A stretch of 64,000 nucleotides of DNA from Hungatella sp. UBA3048 (GCA_002367105.1 DFCS01000012.1:147470-211469); one strand, 5' to 3'; positions 52,436 to 62,233 are shown, counted from the first letter of the stretch. Numbers and translations: made by a program. The notes: generated from the letters alone by a model not told the origin.

Positions 52436-52454
52436 CACTGGTAATTACCTTGTG
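52436..52454. promoter_or_regulatory. Operator-like palindrome before the third PTS gene
   Basis: CACtGGTAATTACCttGTG has a perfect 10-bp core GGTAATTACC about 30 bases upstream of the PTS start. Upstream (52458-52463) TAAAAT-like sequence on the minus strand may be the -10. The remaining bases to 52588 are AT-rich without another clear signal. Confidence 0.45.
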
Positions 52455-52588
52455 GTGGGATTTTATCATACTTGAATACAAATCAAAATATTTTAAACGT
52501 TTTTCACAACATGTTGACCATATAGTGAACATATTTACTTAGATTCATGATATATTTTGATGCCAGATCGAGTAAAAGGCATAAAAAA

Positions 52589-52630
52589 AGCGTTACACTC
52601 AATTCCTTTCATGAAATGAGTGTTAACGCT
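52589..52630 (-). terminator. Terminator downstream of the GH13/remnant region
   Basis: AGCGTTA..CACTCA pairs with TGAGTGTAACGCT and is followed by TTTTTTTATG on the minus strand. It lies past the remnant at 52706, not directly past the GH13 stop, in keeping with a lost gene between them. Confidence 0.88.
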
Positions 52631-52705
52631 ATCCTTTTTTATATCTATTATTCCCTGCAAATCACTTATAAAATCAGGAATTCCTTCTCTCAGCCTTCTT
52701 GTCTT

Positions 52706-52864
52706 TTATTTATGAGCCTCCCATTTGCATCCGCTTATCTGGATATTGCGGAATGTTGCTCTGAATGAGGAATTTTCAGGACTGCATGCATAGAATCCAA
52801 AGTCGTCGCCCAGTCTGAATATCCGTGATTGGTTACTACACTGCCCAGCCTCTGATATAGTTTT
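52706..52864 (-). pseudogene. 3' remnant of a second gene, DUF1349-like C-terminus
   Basis: Immediately after the GH13 stop codon the same reading frame continues open for ~50 codons to a TAA at 52706-52708. It encodes LGDDFGFYACSPENSSF, then RATFRNIQISGCKWEAHK. This strongly resembles the end of DUF1349-family proteins (GxYACSPxxSSFxAxF), found alone or fused to glycoside hydrolases. No start or ribosome binding site is present, and the terminator beyond fits the lost gene. I judge it a deletion remnant. Confidence 0.6.
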
Positions 52865-52867
52865 TTG

Positions 52868-54532
52868 TTAAATTTCCATCACAAGGAACTGCCAGCCCTT
52901 TAAATGAATCCTGGTCTCGTCAAAAGATACTTCCTCATAGTTATTGATCAAAACGGTCTTTGGCATCCGGGGAAGAGGTACTTCCTGTGCATCCTTTTGA
53001 AAATTTCCAATGATAAGAAGTGTTTCCGCCCCTCTCCGGTAGTAAGCCATAATATTCTTTTCATCCTCAAGAACTGGTTCCAGGGTTCCATAGATTATGG
53101 TTTCCTTCCATCTGGGTTGTTTCCTTAACTGGATCAGTTTTTTATAGAACATGAAAACGGAATGATCATCGGTCATCTGGTCAGCCACATTGATATCCCT
53201 GTAATCAGGGTTTACCTTCAGCCAGGGAGTGCCTTCTGAAAAGCCGGAATTGGCCGATGCATCCCACTGCATGGGAGTTCTTGCATTATCCCTGCTGTAG
53301 CGGCTAACAATGTTAAGCGCCTCTTCCGGTGAGTACCCTGCCTCCAGGGCGGTCTTGTACTGGTCAAGGGTGGCAATATCATCCACTTCATCAATGCTGG
53401 AAAAAACAGTATTTTCCATACCGATTTCCTGTCCCTGATAAATAAATGGGATTCCACGGAGCATAAAATTTAAGCCGCCAAGCATCTTTTTGGCTTCCAG
53501 GCTGCATTCTCCTTCCGGAAGGTAATGGCTGACTCCTCTTGGCTCATCATGGTTTTCAATGATGTTGGATAAAAATCCGGTAGTACCCACATGCCTTTGG
53601 GCGGCAAAGCAGCATTGCTTATAATCTTCAGGAGTAATCGCTTTGGCATCGTACCAGCCCTTTTCGCTTCCGCCGAATATGGTTTCATTAAAATCAAATT
53701 TGCTGGAAAAGTAACCATTTTCACCGATAAAGGATTCTAATTCTTCCGGCTTTTCATCAAAGACCTCTCCAACGGTAAAGGCATCATGTGGAGTAAAACA
53801 GCGGTCCCGCATTTCGCTTAAAAATTCACCGACTCCATCAGCGCGGGACAGCATTTCCTGGATGCTGCATAAACCATCTGCCCGGTCCGGTTCATAATCC
53901 TGTAAGGGAAGGGCCTTTTTTATATTAATGATTGCATCAATCCGGAAACCGCCCAATCCTTTCTCCAGCCACCAATTGATATTTTTATAGACTTCCTCCC
54001 GGACTGCTTCATTTTCCCAGTTTAAGTCCGGCTGTTTCTTATGGAACGAATGGAGATACTGCTTATCGGTACCGGGAATATCGCTCCATACAGAATTTCC
54101 AAAGTAAGAACGCCAGTTGGTAGGTGATTTACCGTCTTTTTTCTCACGGATATAAAAGTAGTTTCCATACTCGCCATCCGGATCGGCACAAGCCTTTTTA
54201 AACCATTCATGCTCGTCGGAGCAATGGTTAACGACCAGATCCATGACGATATACATCTCTCGTTCTTTCGCTTTTTCAATGAGTTCCTCCATATCCTCCA
54301 TGGTCCCGAACCTGGGGTCTATGTTGTAATAATCGGCAATGTCATATCCCTGATCGGCAAAAGGGGAAACGTAAATCGGGGAAAGCCATAGGATATCCAC
54401 ACCCAAGTCCTTCAAATAATCCAATTTACTGATAATCCCTTTTAAGTCTCCAATGCCGTCCCCATTGGTATCCAGAAAGCTTTTTGGATAAATCTGATAA
54501 GCTGTTTTATCATGCCACCATTTCTTAGTCAT
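52868..54532 (-). CDS. GH13 alpha-glucosidase (subfamily 31), alpha-1,4-type
   Basis: A 554-aa cytoplasmic alpha-amylase-family glucosidase with nucleophile Asp199 in GGFRIDAI, acid/base Glu256 in FTVGEVFD and Asp329 in ENHDEPR. NPDYRDINV near residue 440 and the (beta/alpha)8 start YQIYPKSFLDTNGDGIGDL are typical of oligo-1,6-/alpha-glucosidases. Residue 200, next to the nucleophile, is Ala; in this subfamily Ala/Thr goes with alpha-1,4 and Val with alpha-1,6 preference, so maltose-type activity is inferred. No signal peptide. Start after GAGAGGTTGACATACG. Follows the AraC gene on the same strand. Confidence 0.92.
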   Translation of the reverse strand: MTKKWWHDKTAYQIYPKSFLDTNGDGIGDLKGIISKLDYLKDLGVDILWLSPIYVSPFADQGYDIADYYNIDPRFGTMEDMEELIEKAKEREMYIVMDLVVNHCSDEHEWFKKACADPDGEYGNYFYIREKKDGKSPTNWRSYFGNSVWSDIPGTDKQYLHSFHKKQPDLNWENEAVREEVYKNINWWLEKGLGGFRIDAIINIKKALPLQDYEPDRADGLCSIQEMLSRADGVGEFLSEMRDRCFTPHDAFTVGEVFDEKPEELESFIGENGYFSSKFDFNETIFGGSEKGWYDAKAITPEDYKQCCFAAQRHVGTTGFLSNIIENHDEPRGVSHYLPEGECSLEAKKMLGGLNFMLRGIPFIYQGQEIGMENTVFSSIDEVDDIATLDQYKTALEAGYSPEEALNIVSRYSRDNARTPMQWDASANSGFSEGTPWLKVNPDYRDINVADQMTDDHSVFMFYKKLIQLRKQPRWKETIIYGTLEPVLEDEKNIMAYYRRGAETLLIIGNFQKDAQEVPLPRMPKTVLINNYEEVSFDETRIHLKGWQFLVMEI

Positions 54533-54618
54533 CGTATGTCAACCTCTCTTTTCAGTAGTAGCTTCATTCTACCTCCCAGAATAAGATTTGTCTTACACTT
54601 CTATGATTAAAAAATTCA

Positions 54619-55533
54619 CTATTTTGACTTTTCTTTCCGATATTGTAAGGGAGTCGTACCGGTATACCTACGGAATATTTTTAAAAAGTTTCCCAGGTTA
54701 AAAAAACCGGAATCCAGGCATATGTTCATGACCGGGAGGTCGGTGGTTTCCAGTAAAGTGATTGCCTTCCGGATCCGGTAATCATTGATGTATTCGGTAG
54801 GAGTCCTGCCAAGAGCCTTTTTAAAAAAGCGGCAGAAGTACTGTTCATTCATATTGGCAAGGGAAGCAAGGTCTCGGATATAAATTTTTTCCCTGTAATG
54901 GTTCCTGATAAAGGTAATAGAAGCTTTGATCAGTTCTACCCGCGTATCCGTATTGCGGTGGGAATCGGAATACAGGCGGAACCGGTACAAGGTGGCAAGC
55001 ATTTTAAGAAGGGATGCTTTGATCTGAAGCTGGAAGATCACAGCTTCAAAAACATTTTCCTGCTGCTCTAAGCCTTCCTCTCCGCCAAAGGAGTCAGTCA
55101 CATTGGTAAAACAGTCCAGGATAGAAACATAAGACGGATGATCTGGCTTAAGACATCTGGGAAAGGAAAGCTCATTGTTTTTTAAGGGATTGATTAAGTA
55201 CATCTGAGCGGAGTCATAGGCGTCAAAGCTTAAAAGCCCCGGCTGGAACACGATGGCATGTTCTTCTTTTAAGCTTTTGGATTCACTGATGATTCCATGA
55301 AGCTCACCCGGATTGATAAAAAAAATACATTCATCCTTAATTTCATAGGACTCCATGTTGACTAATAAGCGGAAATGCCCCTTAAGGAAGTGGATCATTT
55401 CAATTTCCTCGTGCCAGTGGTGCTTTACTAAAATGCCCTTTTGCACTGATTGTGTCCGGTAGATCCCACAGGGAAAAGAACTGGTACCATGGGGACGTCC
55501 CTCTTTTAATTTGGATTTTATCTCTGGATTCAT
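54619..55533 (-). CDS. AraC-family regulator with cupin sensor domain
   Basis: A 304-aa one-component regulator. An N-terminal cupin (~25-110) includes HWHEEIEMIHFLKGHFRLLVN and FINPGELHGI, the sugar-binding type. The C-terminal pair of helix-turn-helices (~205-300) has IRDLASLANMNEQYFCRFFKKALGRTPTEYINDYRI and the second HTH ending RRYTGTTPLQYRKE. Probably controls the GH13 gene just downstream on the same strand. ATG at 55533 follows GAGGATAATC; frame extends to 55575. Confidence 0.9.
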   Translation of the reverse strand: MNPEIKSKLKEGRPHGTSSFPCGIYRTQSVQKGILVKHHWHEEIEMIHFLKGHFRLLVNMESYEIKDECIFFINPGELHGIISESKSLKEEHAIVFQPGLLSFDAYDSAQMYLINPLKNNELSFPRCLKPDHPSYVSILDCFTNVTDSFGGEEGLEQQENVFEAVIFQLQIKASLLKMLATLYRFRLYSDSHRNTDTRVELIKASITFIRNHYREKIYIRDLASLANMNEQYFCRFFKKALGRTPTEYINDYRIRKAITLLETTDLPVMNICLDSGFFNLGNFLKIFRRYTGTTPLQYRKEKSK

Positions 55534-55572
55534 GATTATCCTCATTTCCCGGCCGTTTTTATGCCTTTTATT

Positions 55573-55612
55573 CAAGCGGATATCCGCAATCCTCTTCGCT
55601 GCCTGATCCGGT
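55573..55612. repeat. 40-bp imperfect direct repeat, left copy
   Basis: This stretch matches 63856-63895 in 33 of 40 positions, same orientation, and contains the perfect palindrome GCGGATATCCGC. It lies in the AraC/kinase intergenic region; the partner lies just after the last gene of the sugar ABC block. Confidence 0.6.
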
Positions 55613-55745
55613 TAAACATACGGTATATTACGTGTATCATATCACAGGGAGGGAAAGGGATTCAAGCAAAAGCATACTGGTCAAGAAGTTATGTTTATAG
55701 TACACTTAGTAACATAACCCAAGCCAGATTACCAGGAGGAATACT

Positions 55746-57563
55746 ATGATCAGACGATTCCGAAGATTATCTTTTCAGTCCAAAATACTGCTTACCTATT
55801 TGCTCTTACTGCTGTTTACCGTGGTTATTTTTGCCATCTGTTATATTCAGGGGGTCTCTTCTGCCCTTACCTACAACATTGAATACATGAAACAGTCGAA
55901 CCAGCAGAAAAACATGAACTTAGATATTGCCATGGGAAATAACAGCTCCTTAAATCTTCTGCATCTTATCGATCCCAAGATCAATGTCATACTCCATGAA
56001 AAATCCAGCATTATGACCCCCAAAGACCGTTATGAAAGAGACTACTATATGCAGACCGTTCTTAAAATGCTCACGGTCATCAATCCCCATGTACAAAGAA
56101 TAACCATCCTGACATCTTCAGGAGACACCTACTGCAGCATAAACAATATATCAGAGGACTATATAGGAAACGCTTGGAAGACCATCGAAAGCGTCGCTTG
56201 GAAAACAAAGAGCCAGAAATACTATACAATCCCTTATCCCCAGAAAATAGGCAATACCGGATATTCCCTGTTAACGGTATACCACCAGCTTTCAGATATC
56301 GGAGAGTATAAAACCTATGGTTATCTGCTGGCAGACTTGGATTTTGGATCCATTGCAAAAGATTTTAATTCCACAGATGCAGCCGACGGTCTGGCGTCTT
56401 CCTTTGCTATTGTATACAAAAACCAGGTCATCTATAATTCCAGAAACGCCCACATCAATCTGGAAACCGGCCTTTCAGAAAAGGAAAAGCAGGAGGCCTT
56501 TCCTCATCTGGAACAGATAGAGGCCTCCGGAAAGGGTTCCGGGGAGCTTTCTCTCGATGGTACTCTCTGCATAGCCGCTGTTTTAAAAAATGAATCCACC
56601 GGCTGGTATCTGGTGCAGTATATTCCAAAGCACCTGCTGATCAACACCAGCATGGAAAGCATGTTAAATGTCATGGCATGGGTGATGCTTATCCTGACTG
56701 CAGCCGGGATCTTAAGCCTCATATTATCCAGGCAGGTCAGCCGGCCGATTAAAGCACTGGCAGAAACCATGAACCAGGCAAGGCAGGGAGAAGTAAAGCT
56801 TTTAACAGGGTTAGAGCCCAGGGAGGATGAAATCGGCAACTTAATTGAAATCTATAATGAAATGGGAAAAAGGATCAATGACAGCATTACCAAACTGTAT
56901 ATTATGCAGATCAATCAAAAGCAGGCAGAGCTTAAAATGCTTCAGTTCCAGATCAATCCCCATTTTTTGTATAATGCGCTGAACACGGTTACAGCCATTG
57001 CCAGGCTGGAAGAAATTGAAGAAATCCCTGCCATCACAGAAAGTCTGTCGGATATGTTCCGCTATAACATAAAAGGGACTGATTTTGTAACCGTAAAGGA
57101 TGAAGTGATCCAGCTAAAGAATTATATCCGCATCCAGTCCATCCGGTTCCCCGGGCGCTTTGCAGTGAAGTATGATATCCCAGAGGAATACGAAAATAAT
57201 GGGGTTATTAAATTCATCCTTCAGCCGATTGTGGAAAACTCCATTCAACATGCGTTTAAAAATAAACGGGACCGGGACTATTTAAAGATATCCGTATCAC
57301 AGGATTCGGAAGATTACCTTTTGATCTCCGTGTACGATGACGGGTGCGGAATGCCAAAAGAGAAGGTGGATGAATTAAACCATGCATTATGGAATACAAA
57401 AGCCAACACCCTGCTGGGAGAGGATGGGACAGGCATTGGGTTAGCCAATGTAAATGCAAGGCTTAAAAACTTTTATGGAGAAGATTGCGGAATTGTGGTG
57501 GAAAGCCGGTACGGAAGCTTTACCTGCATTCACATGCGGATCAAGAGGAATAAGGAGGGGTAG
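55746..57563 (+). CDS. YesM-type sensor histidine kinase
   Basis: A 605-aa membrane kinase. Helix 1 is at ~12-35, an extracellular dCACHE-like sensor domain at ~40-300, helix 2 at ~305-328, HAMP at ~330-385. The His_kinase domain has His406 in QFQINPHFLYNALNT, and the ATPase domain includes IVENSIQHAF, DDGCGM and GIGLANVNARL. Such kinases pair with AraC-type response regulators to sense extracellular sugars or binding proteins. Start after CAGGAGGAATACT. The partner regulator starts two bases after its stop. Confidence 0.94.
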   Translation: MIRRFRRLSFQSKILLTYLLLLLFTVVIFAICYIQGVSSALTYNIEYMKQSNQQKNMNLDIAMGNNSSLNLLHLIDPKINVILHEKSSIMTPKDRYERDYYMQTVLKMLTVINPHVQRITILTSSGDTYCSINNISEDYIGNAWKTIESVAWKTKSQKYYTIPYPQKIGNTGYSLLTVYHQLSDIGEYKTYGYLLADLDFGSIAKDFNSTDAADGLASSFAIVYKNQVIYNSRNAHINLETGLSEKEKQEAFPHLEQIEASGKGSGELSLDGTLCIAAVLKNESTGWYLVQYIPKHLLINTSMESMLNVMAWVMLILTAAGILSLILSRQVSRPIKALAETMNQARQGEVKLLTGLEPREDEIGNLIEIYNEMGKRINDSITKLYIMQINQKQAELKMLQFQINPHFLYNALNTVTAIARLEEIEEIPAITESLSDMFRYNIKGTDFVTVKDEVIQLKNYIRIQSIRFPGRFAVKYDIPEEYENNGVIKFILQPIVENSIQHAFKNKRDRDYLKISVSQDSEDYLLISVYDDGCGMPKEKVDELNHALWNTKANTLLGEDGTGIGLANVNARLKNFYGEDCGIVVESRYGSFTCIHMRIKRNKEG

Positions 57564-57564
57564 C

Positions 57565-59100
57565 ATGAAGGTCATCATAGCGGAAGATGAATATTACGCA
57601 AAAAAAATGCTCGTTAAGCTTTTAACTAATATGGATATGGATATCACCGTATGTTTGGAAGCCGAAACCGGGAAGCAGGCAGCTGATTATCTTGCCGGCA
57701 AGAAGGCTGATCTTGTGATCACCGATATCCGCATGCCGGAAATGGACGGGCTGTCCCTTGCAAATTACGTGGAAGAACACTGCCCGGCAACGGATGTGGT
57801 TATCGTAAGCGGCTATTCGGATTTTAACTACGCCAGGGAAGCCATGAAGTATGGGGTCCGGTATTACCTTACCAAACCGGTAAAGCCAGAGGAACTGGAA
57901 AAGGCCATATGGGATATTACAAAAGCCAGAGAAGAAAAGAGAAGGCTGCTTGAAAAGCAGGTGGACCGGAGGCTTTTGCAGGAATCCCTCCAATATGTGA
58001 ATATCTCGGGAATTCTTGCTAACCGGGCCCTAATGGATACCTTCCGTGATCTGTGCGGCGGGCAGCTAAAGGAACGCTCCTATCAGATGATCTTATTGCA
58101 AGGGAAACAGCGTATGAGCCGGGACGAGGCAAAGAAACTGGCAGAATTCTTAGAATCCGCATCAGACCACGCCAATATCCAGGTCTTTTATTTCCAACAG
58201 CCGGACGAGGTGATTGCCATGAAGTTTGACGGGCAGGAAGAATTGTGGAATCAGAAGCTTTACCACCGGCTGAAACAGGAACTGCCCCATCGGGAAATGG
58301 AAATCTCATGTGGCATCAGCAGGATTTACAAAGGGGAAGAACTGCTGGGAGACGCTTACCGGGACTGCGTTTATGCCATCAACGGAAGACTGCTTGATGA
58401 AAAGACCAGAGTGTTTGAATATGAACCGGAGCTTTCCATGGAACAGATCCTGACACAACAGGAGGAGCTGTCAATTTACGAAAGCGTGATGAAGGGAAGC
58501 TACCAGCAGGCAGAGACTGCTCTCCGTCAGTTTTTTATAAAATGCAGGGAGGGAAGCTGGAATGTATATTCCTTATACAGCGGTATCATGCAGATTTTTT
58601 CCGTGATCAGCAGGGCCTATTGCAGCAGGGAGGCTTCTTCTGAATCAGAAGAGGTAAACCGGTATCTTTTGTTTTCCTTCAAATCAGATCTTTATCAGTT
58701 CCGGACCATGGAAGAGCTTGAGCGGTATATGTTTAAAATTCTGGAAAACACCTGCGGATCCCAGGAGGAAAAAGGAAGCATCATCGAGGAAATAAAAAAT
58801 TATGTGTCCCTTAACTTCCGGTATGAGATTTCCTTAAATGAACTGGCAGCCCATAAGTATTTTATGAATTCCAGTTATTTAAGCCGTCTGTTTAAATCAG
58901 AAACAGGGATGAACTTTTCCAAATACTTGATCACCTACCGCATGGAACGGGCAAAGGAGCTTTTAAAAAATACAGTTTTTAAGATAAGCGAAATCGCCGA
59001 TTATGTAGGCTATAATGACACCTCCTATTTTATCCACACCTTCAAACGCCTTTATCAGATGACCCCAGAGCAATACCGCGCCCAGGAAGAAAAAAGGTAA
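57565..59100 (+). CDS. Response regulator with AraC-type DNA-binding domain
   Basis: A 511-aa regulator. The receiver domain (~1-120) has the acidic pair at 7-8, phospho-acceptor Asp54 in VITDIRMPEMDG, and VVIVSGYSDFNYAREAMKYG with YYLTKPVKPEEL. A long linker (~130-400) precedes the AraC domain (~405-511), which includes ISLNELAAHKYFMNSSYLSRLFKSETGMNFSKYL (first helix-turn-helix) and ISEIADYVGYNDTSYFIHTFKRLY. The longer frame starts inside the kinase gene; the ATG at 57565 follows AAGGAGGGGTAGC. Likely activator of the adjacent ABC genes. Confidence 0.94.
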   Translation: MKVIIAEDEYYAKKMLVKLLTNMDMDITVCLEAETGKQAADYLAGKKADLVITDIRMPEMDGLSLANYVEEHCPATDVVIVSGYSDFNYAREAMKYGVRYYLTKPVKPEELEKAIWDITKAREEKRRLLEKQVDRRLLQESLQYVNISGILANRALMDTFRDLCGGQLKERSYQMILLQGKQRMSRDEAKKLAEFLESASDHANIQVFYFQQPDEVIAMKFDGQEELWNQKLYHRLKQELPHREMEISCGISRIYKGEELLGDAYRDCVYAINGRLLDEKTRVFEYEPELSMEQILTQQEELSIYESVMKGSYQQAETALRQFFIKCREGSWNVYSLYSGIMQIFSVISRAYCSREASSESEEVNRYLLFSFKSDLYQFRTMEELERYMFKILENTCGSQEEKGSIIEEIKNYVSLNFRYEISLNELAAHKYFMNSSYLSRLFKSETGMNFSKYLITYRMERAKELLKNTVFKISEIADYVGYNDTSYFIHTFKRLYQMTPEQYRAQEEKR

Positions 59101-59103
59101 AAA

Positions 59104-59119
59104 ATGTTTTACGAAACAT
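59104..59119. promoter_or_regulatory. Inverted repeat upstream of the sugar ABC operon
   Basis: ATGTTT-tacg-AAACAT, a perfect 6+6 inverted repeat, lies about 37 bases upstream of a TATAAT (59156-59161). It is a candidate binding site for the AraC-type response regulator; it could also be a weak attenuation hairpin. Confidence 0.45.
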
Positions 59120-59206
59120 CTCAGATACCTTATATGGGTGCCATGATTTGTTCTGTATAATGGAACTACCAAATAACAGGAAACAGAAAGGGCGAGGATG
59201 ATGTAT

Positions 59207-60484
59207 ATGAAAATGAAAAAAATGTTGGCAGTTGGTTTGACCTGCTCCCTGGCAGCGATGCTGGCTGCAGGATGCAGTGAATCAGGCAAAACCTCAGGCA
59301 AGAGTTCCGATTCCGGAGTCACACACCTGGAGTTTTTCTCTTCAAAGATGGAAAATGTATCCACCATGCAAAAGCTCGTGGATAAATTCAACAAACAGAA
59401 TACCGATGTCGAAGTCACCTTAAATTCCCCGGCAGATGCAGGAACTGTATTAAAAACCAGGATGACCAAGGATGATCTGCCGGACATCATCGCTTATGGC
59501 GGCGATAACATCTATACGGAACTTACGGAAGCAGGGATCTTATTGGATTTAAGTGACCAGGAAGTATTAAAGACCATAAACGATTCTTATATGCAGATGG
59601 TCTATGATATCAATGGGGATAAGGCGGAAAAGGCATACGGAATCCCGTTTGCTGCCAATGCTTCCGGAATTATCTATAATGCTGATTTATTTCAGAAAGC
59701 AGGTGTTACGATTCCGGAGACCTGGGATGAGCTCATTGAGGTATGCGAAAAGCTGTCCGCAGCAGGCATCCAGCCCTTTGAATTAAGCTTTAAGGATAGC
59801 TGGACCATCCTACCTTCCTGGAACTCTCTGGCACCGGCTACACAGCCCGAAGGCTTTTTAGAGGCAAAGAAAGAAGGAACAGCCACTTTCCTTGGCACCC
59901 ATGAAGAAGTTTTGGAAAAATACAGCAAGCTGGTGGATTATGCCCAGACAGACTTTATGGGAACTTCCTATGATGACGGCAACCGCAGCTTTGCAAATGG
60001 CGAAGCAGCAATGCTGATTAACGGCGTGTGGACCGTACCTGAAATCAAAAAAACCAATGAATCCATCAATCTTGATATGTTTGCTTATCCGGCAACCAAT
60101 GATAAGAGTAAAAACAAGGTGGTATCCGGGATCGATGTCATGCTTATGGTAACAAACCAATGCAAAAACCCGGAAGCTGCCAAACGTTTTGTGGCATTTA
60201 TGTTGGAACCGGAAAACAGTCAGCTTTATATAAACGAGCAGTTTGCATTTTCTCCGGTGGAAGGCGTTGTACAGGAGGATGCTTCGGTGGCCGGCCTGGC
60301 AAAGGATATTGCAGATGGAAAGGTTACGGATTTTGTAGACCATTATTATCCCAACGGTTATAATCTGTCCGCTATTCTATCCGAATTTTTCTTAAACAAG
60401 GCAAATGGTATGGATGAAAGCGAGAATATAGCTGCAACACTGAAAAAGTGCGATGAACAATATGATATCCTCAATACCCGTTAG
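59207..60484 (+). CDS. Sugar ABC transporter substrate-binding lipoprotein
   Basis: A 425-aa extracellular binding protein of the carbohydrate SBP_1 family. Lipobox LAAGC has the lipidated Cys at 23. The mature part shows THLEFFSSKMENVSTMQKLVDKFN, IPFAANASGIIYNADLF and the periplasmic-fold NPEAAKRFVAFMLEPENSQLY. Start at 59207 follows GAGG by nine bases; three earlier in-frame codons exist from 59198. First of a permease-permease-GH13 operon; oligosaccharide (isomalto- or maltodextrin) uptake is inferred from the DexB-like neighbour. Confidence 0.92.
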   Translation: MKMKKMLAVGLTCSLAAMLAAGCSESGKTSGKSSDSGVTHLEFFSSKMENVSTMQKLVDKFNKQNTDVEVTLNSPADAGTVLKTRMTKDDLPDIIAYGGDNIYTELTEAGILLDLSDQEVLKTINDSYMQMVYDINGDKAEKAYGIPFAANASGIIYNADLFQKAGVTIPETWDELIEVCEKLSAAGIQPFELSFKDSWTILPSWNSLAPATQPEGFLEAKKEGTATFLGTHEEVLEKYSKLVDYAQTDFMGTSYDDGNRSFANGEAAMLINGVWTVPEIKKTNESINLDMFAYPATNDKSKNKVVSGIDVMLMVTNQCKNPEAAKRFVAFMLEPENSQLYINEQFAFSPVEGVVQEDASVAGLAKDIADGKVTDFVDHYYPNGYNLSAILSEFFLNKANGMDESENIAATLKKCDEQYDILNTR

Positions 60485-60508
60485 ATCTGGTAAAAGGAGG
60501 ATAAGGCA

Positions 60509-61387
60509 TTGAATAAACATAGAAGTAACCATATCAGTCCAGCGTTCTATCTTATGGTAGTTCCTGTGGCAGCACTATTCTTTTTATTCCATACGGTCCC
60601 CTTTCTAAAGGGTATCTTTTACAGCTTTACCAACTGGAAGGGATATGGGAACTGGGAATTTATCGGGTTTAAAAATTTCCTGCAGTTTTTTAAGGATCCT
60701 GCCATAAAGCAGGCTTACGGCTTTACCTTTCAGTTTGCACTTTCCGCCACTGTCCTTGTCAACGTTTTAAGTCTGGCGCTGGCATGCGGGCTCAATGGAA
60801 AAATTCGGGGAAAGAATTTTTTAAAGGCGCTGTATTTCCTGCCATATATGCTGGGCACTCTGATCATCGGTTTTGTATTTAATTTTATCTTTGGCAATAT
60901 CATTCCGGGATTTGGTAAATTGGCGGGTATCCCTGGACTGAGTGTCAATATCCTCGGTACCAGCAAAGCATGGCTGGGGGTTTTATTCGTTACTGTATGG
61001 CAGTCCATGGCCTTTAACACCATGATATATCTCTCCGGCCTTCAGACGGTGGATAAGGATATCTATGACGCAGCCTCCGTTGACGGTGCCGTTGGCCTCC
61101 AGCGGTTTATCAAGATCACCTTCCCGTTAATTGCTCCTTTCTTTACCATCAATATGGTATTGAGCGTTAAAAGTTTTCTTATGGCATTTGACCAGATTAT
61201 GGCGATGACAGGAGGAGGGCCCGGTACTGCGACCACTACGATCTCCATGTTGATTTATAAGCGGGGATTTGACGGTGGGCAGTTTGCTTACCAGTCAGCC
61301 AATGCCGTTATTTTATTCTTGGTTGTGGCGTCAATTTCCGTATTCCAGCTGAAGATATTAGAAAAAAGGGAGGCGAAAATCAACTGA
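60509..61387 (+). CDS. Sugar ABC permease (MalF/MsmF-like), TTG start
   Basis: A 292-aa membrane protein with about six helices. The ABC-loop (EAA motif) reads DIYDAASVDGAVGLQRFIKITFP. FYLMVVPVAALFFLFHTVPFLKGIFYSFTNWKG at the N-terminus is typical. The initiation codon is TTG with AAAGGAGG eight bases upstream. It overlaps the second permease by one base (TGATG). No ATPase is encoded nearby, so a shared MsmK-type ATPase elsewhere is expected. Confidence 0.92.
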   Translation: MNKHRSNHISPAFYLMVVPVAALFFLFHTVPFLKGIFYSFTNWKGYGNWEFIGFKNFLQFFKDPAIKQAYGFTFQFALSATVLVNVLSLALACGLNGKIRGKNFLKALYFLPYMLGTLIIGFVFNFIFGNIIPGFGKLAGIPGLSVNILGTSKAWLGVLFVTVWQSMAFNTMIYLSGLQTVDKDIYDAASVDGAVGLQRFIKITFPLIAPFFTINMVLSVKSFLMAFDQIMAMTGGGPGTATTTISMLIYKRGFDGGQFAYQSANAVILFLVVASISVFQLKILEKREAKIN

Positions 61388-62217
61388 TGAAAGAGAAAGT
61401 AAAGACCAACTGGCTCCTGACAATCCTTTTGTCAGTAATCGCTGTTTTCGTTATCCTGGGTCCCCTGTATATTACTGTGGTAATAGCCTTGAAATCACCG
61501 TCGGATATGGAACATGTACTGGCACTTCCCACTTCCCTGCACTTAGAGAATTTTTCCAGGGCTTGGGTGCTTACCGACTATCCAAGGAAGTTCTTAAATA
61601 CATTTTTTATCACAAGCATCAATCTGGTATTTACCATCCTGACCAATTCCATGGCTGCTTATGCCATTATACGGAATAAGGATAAAAGCAGATTTTTCAA
61701 TCTCATGTATTATTATTTTATCAGCGCCATGTTTATCCCTTTTAATGTGATTATGCTTCCCCTGGTAAAACAGGCCTCAGCCTTTCACCTGGATAACATC
61801 TATGGCATCACAATAATTTATATTATATTCGGACTGCCCATGAATACGTTTCTTTATTCAGGTTACATCAAGTCCCTGCCTGTGGCCTTAGAGGAGGCAG
61901 CGAGGATCGATGGGGCGGATACGTTCCAGACCTTTTGGCGCATTATATTTCCGCTTCTTAAGCCCATGAGCGCTACAGTGGCAATCCTGTCCTTTATGTG
62001 GACCTGGAATGACTTCCTGATGCCCCTGGTTTTGCTGAGCGATGCAAGCCAGCAAACCTTGCAGCTGGCCCAGTATGTGTTTAAAGGCCAGTTCTCCACG
62101 CAGTATAACCTTGCCTTTGCCTCGTATTTGATGGTGCTGCTGCCAGTTTTAGCGGTATATGTATTTTGTCAGAAATGGATCATCGCAGGAGTGACCAGCG
62201 GATCTGTAAAAGCTTAA
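61387..62217 (+). CDS. Sugar ABC permease (MalG/MsmG-like)
   Basis: A 276-aa partner permease with six helices; the EAA loop is ALEEAARIDGADTFQTFWRIIFPLLKP. NSMAAYAIIR and the C-terminal FCQKWIIAGVTSGSVKA are family hallmarks. It forms the heterodimeric pore with the upstream permease. GGGAGG lies 13 bases before the ATG; the TGATG overlap suggests reinitiation. Confidence 0.93.
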   Translation: MKEKVKTNWLLTILLSVIAVFVILGPLYITVVIALKSPSDMEHVLALPTSLHLENFSRAWVLTDYPRKFLNTFFITSINLVFTILTNSMAAYAIIRNKDKSRFFNLMYYYFISAMFIPFNVIMLPLVKQASAFHLDNIYGITIIYIIFGLPMNTFLYSGYIKSLPVALEEAARIDGADTFQTFWRIIFPLLKPMSATVAILSFMWTWNDFLMPLVLLSDASQQTLQLAQYVFKGQFSTQYNLAFASYLMVLLPVLAVYVFCQKWIIAGVTSGSVKA

Positions 62218-62233
62218 CGGAAGGAAAAAGAAT

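Noticed and set aside
52492..52506. Possible catabolite-responsive element (CcpA cre) upstream of the third PTS gene
   Set aside because: TTTAAACGTTTTTCA differs from the cre consensus at two key positions, so I do not list it as a feature.
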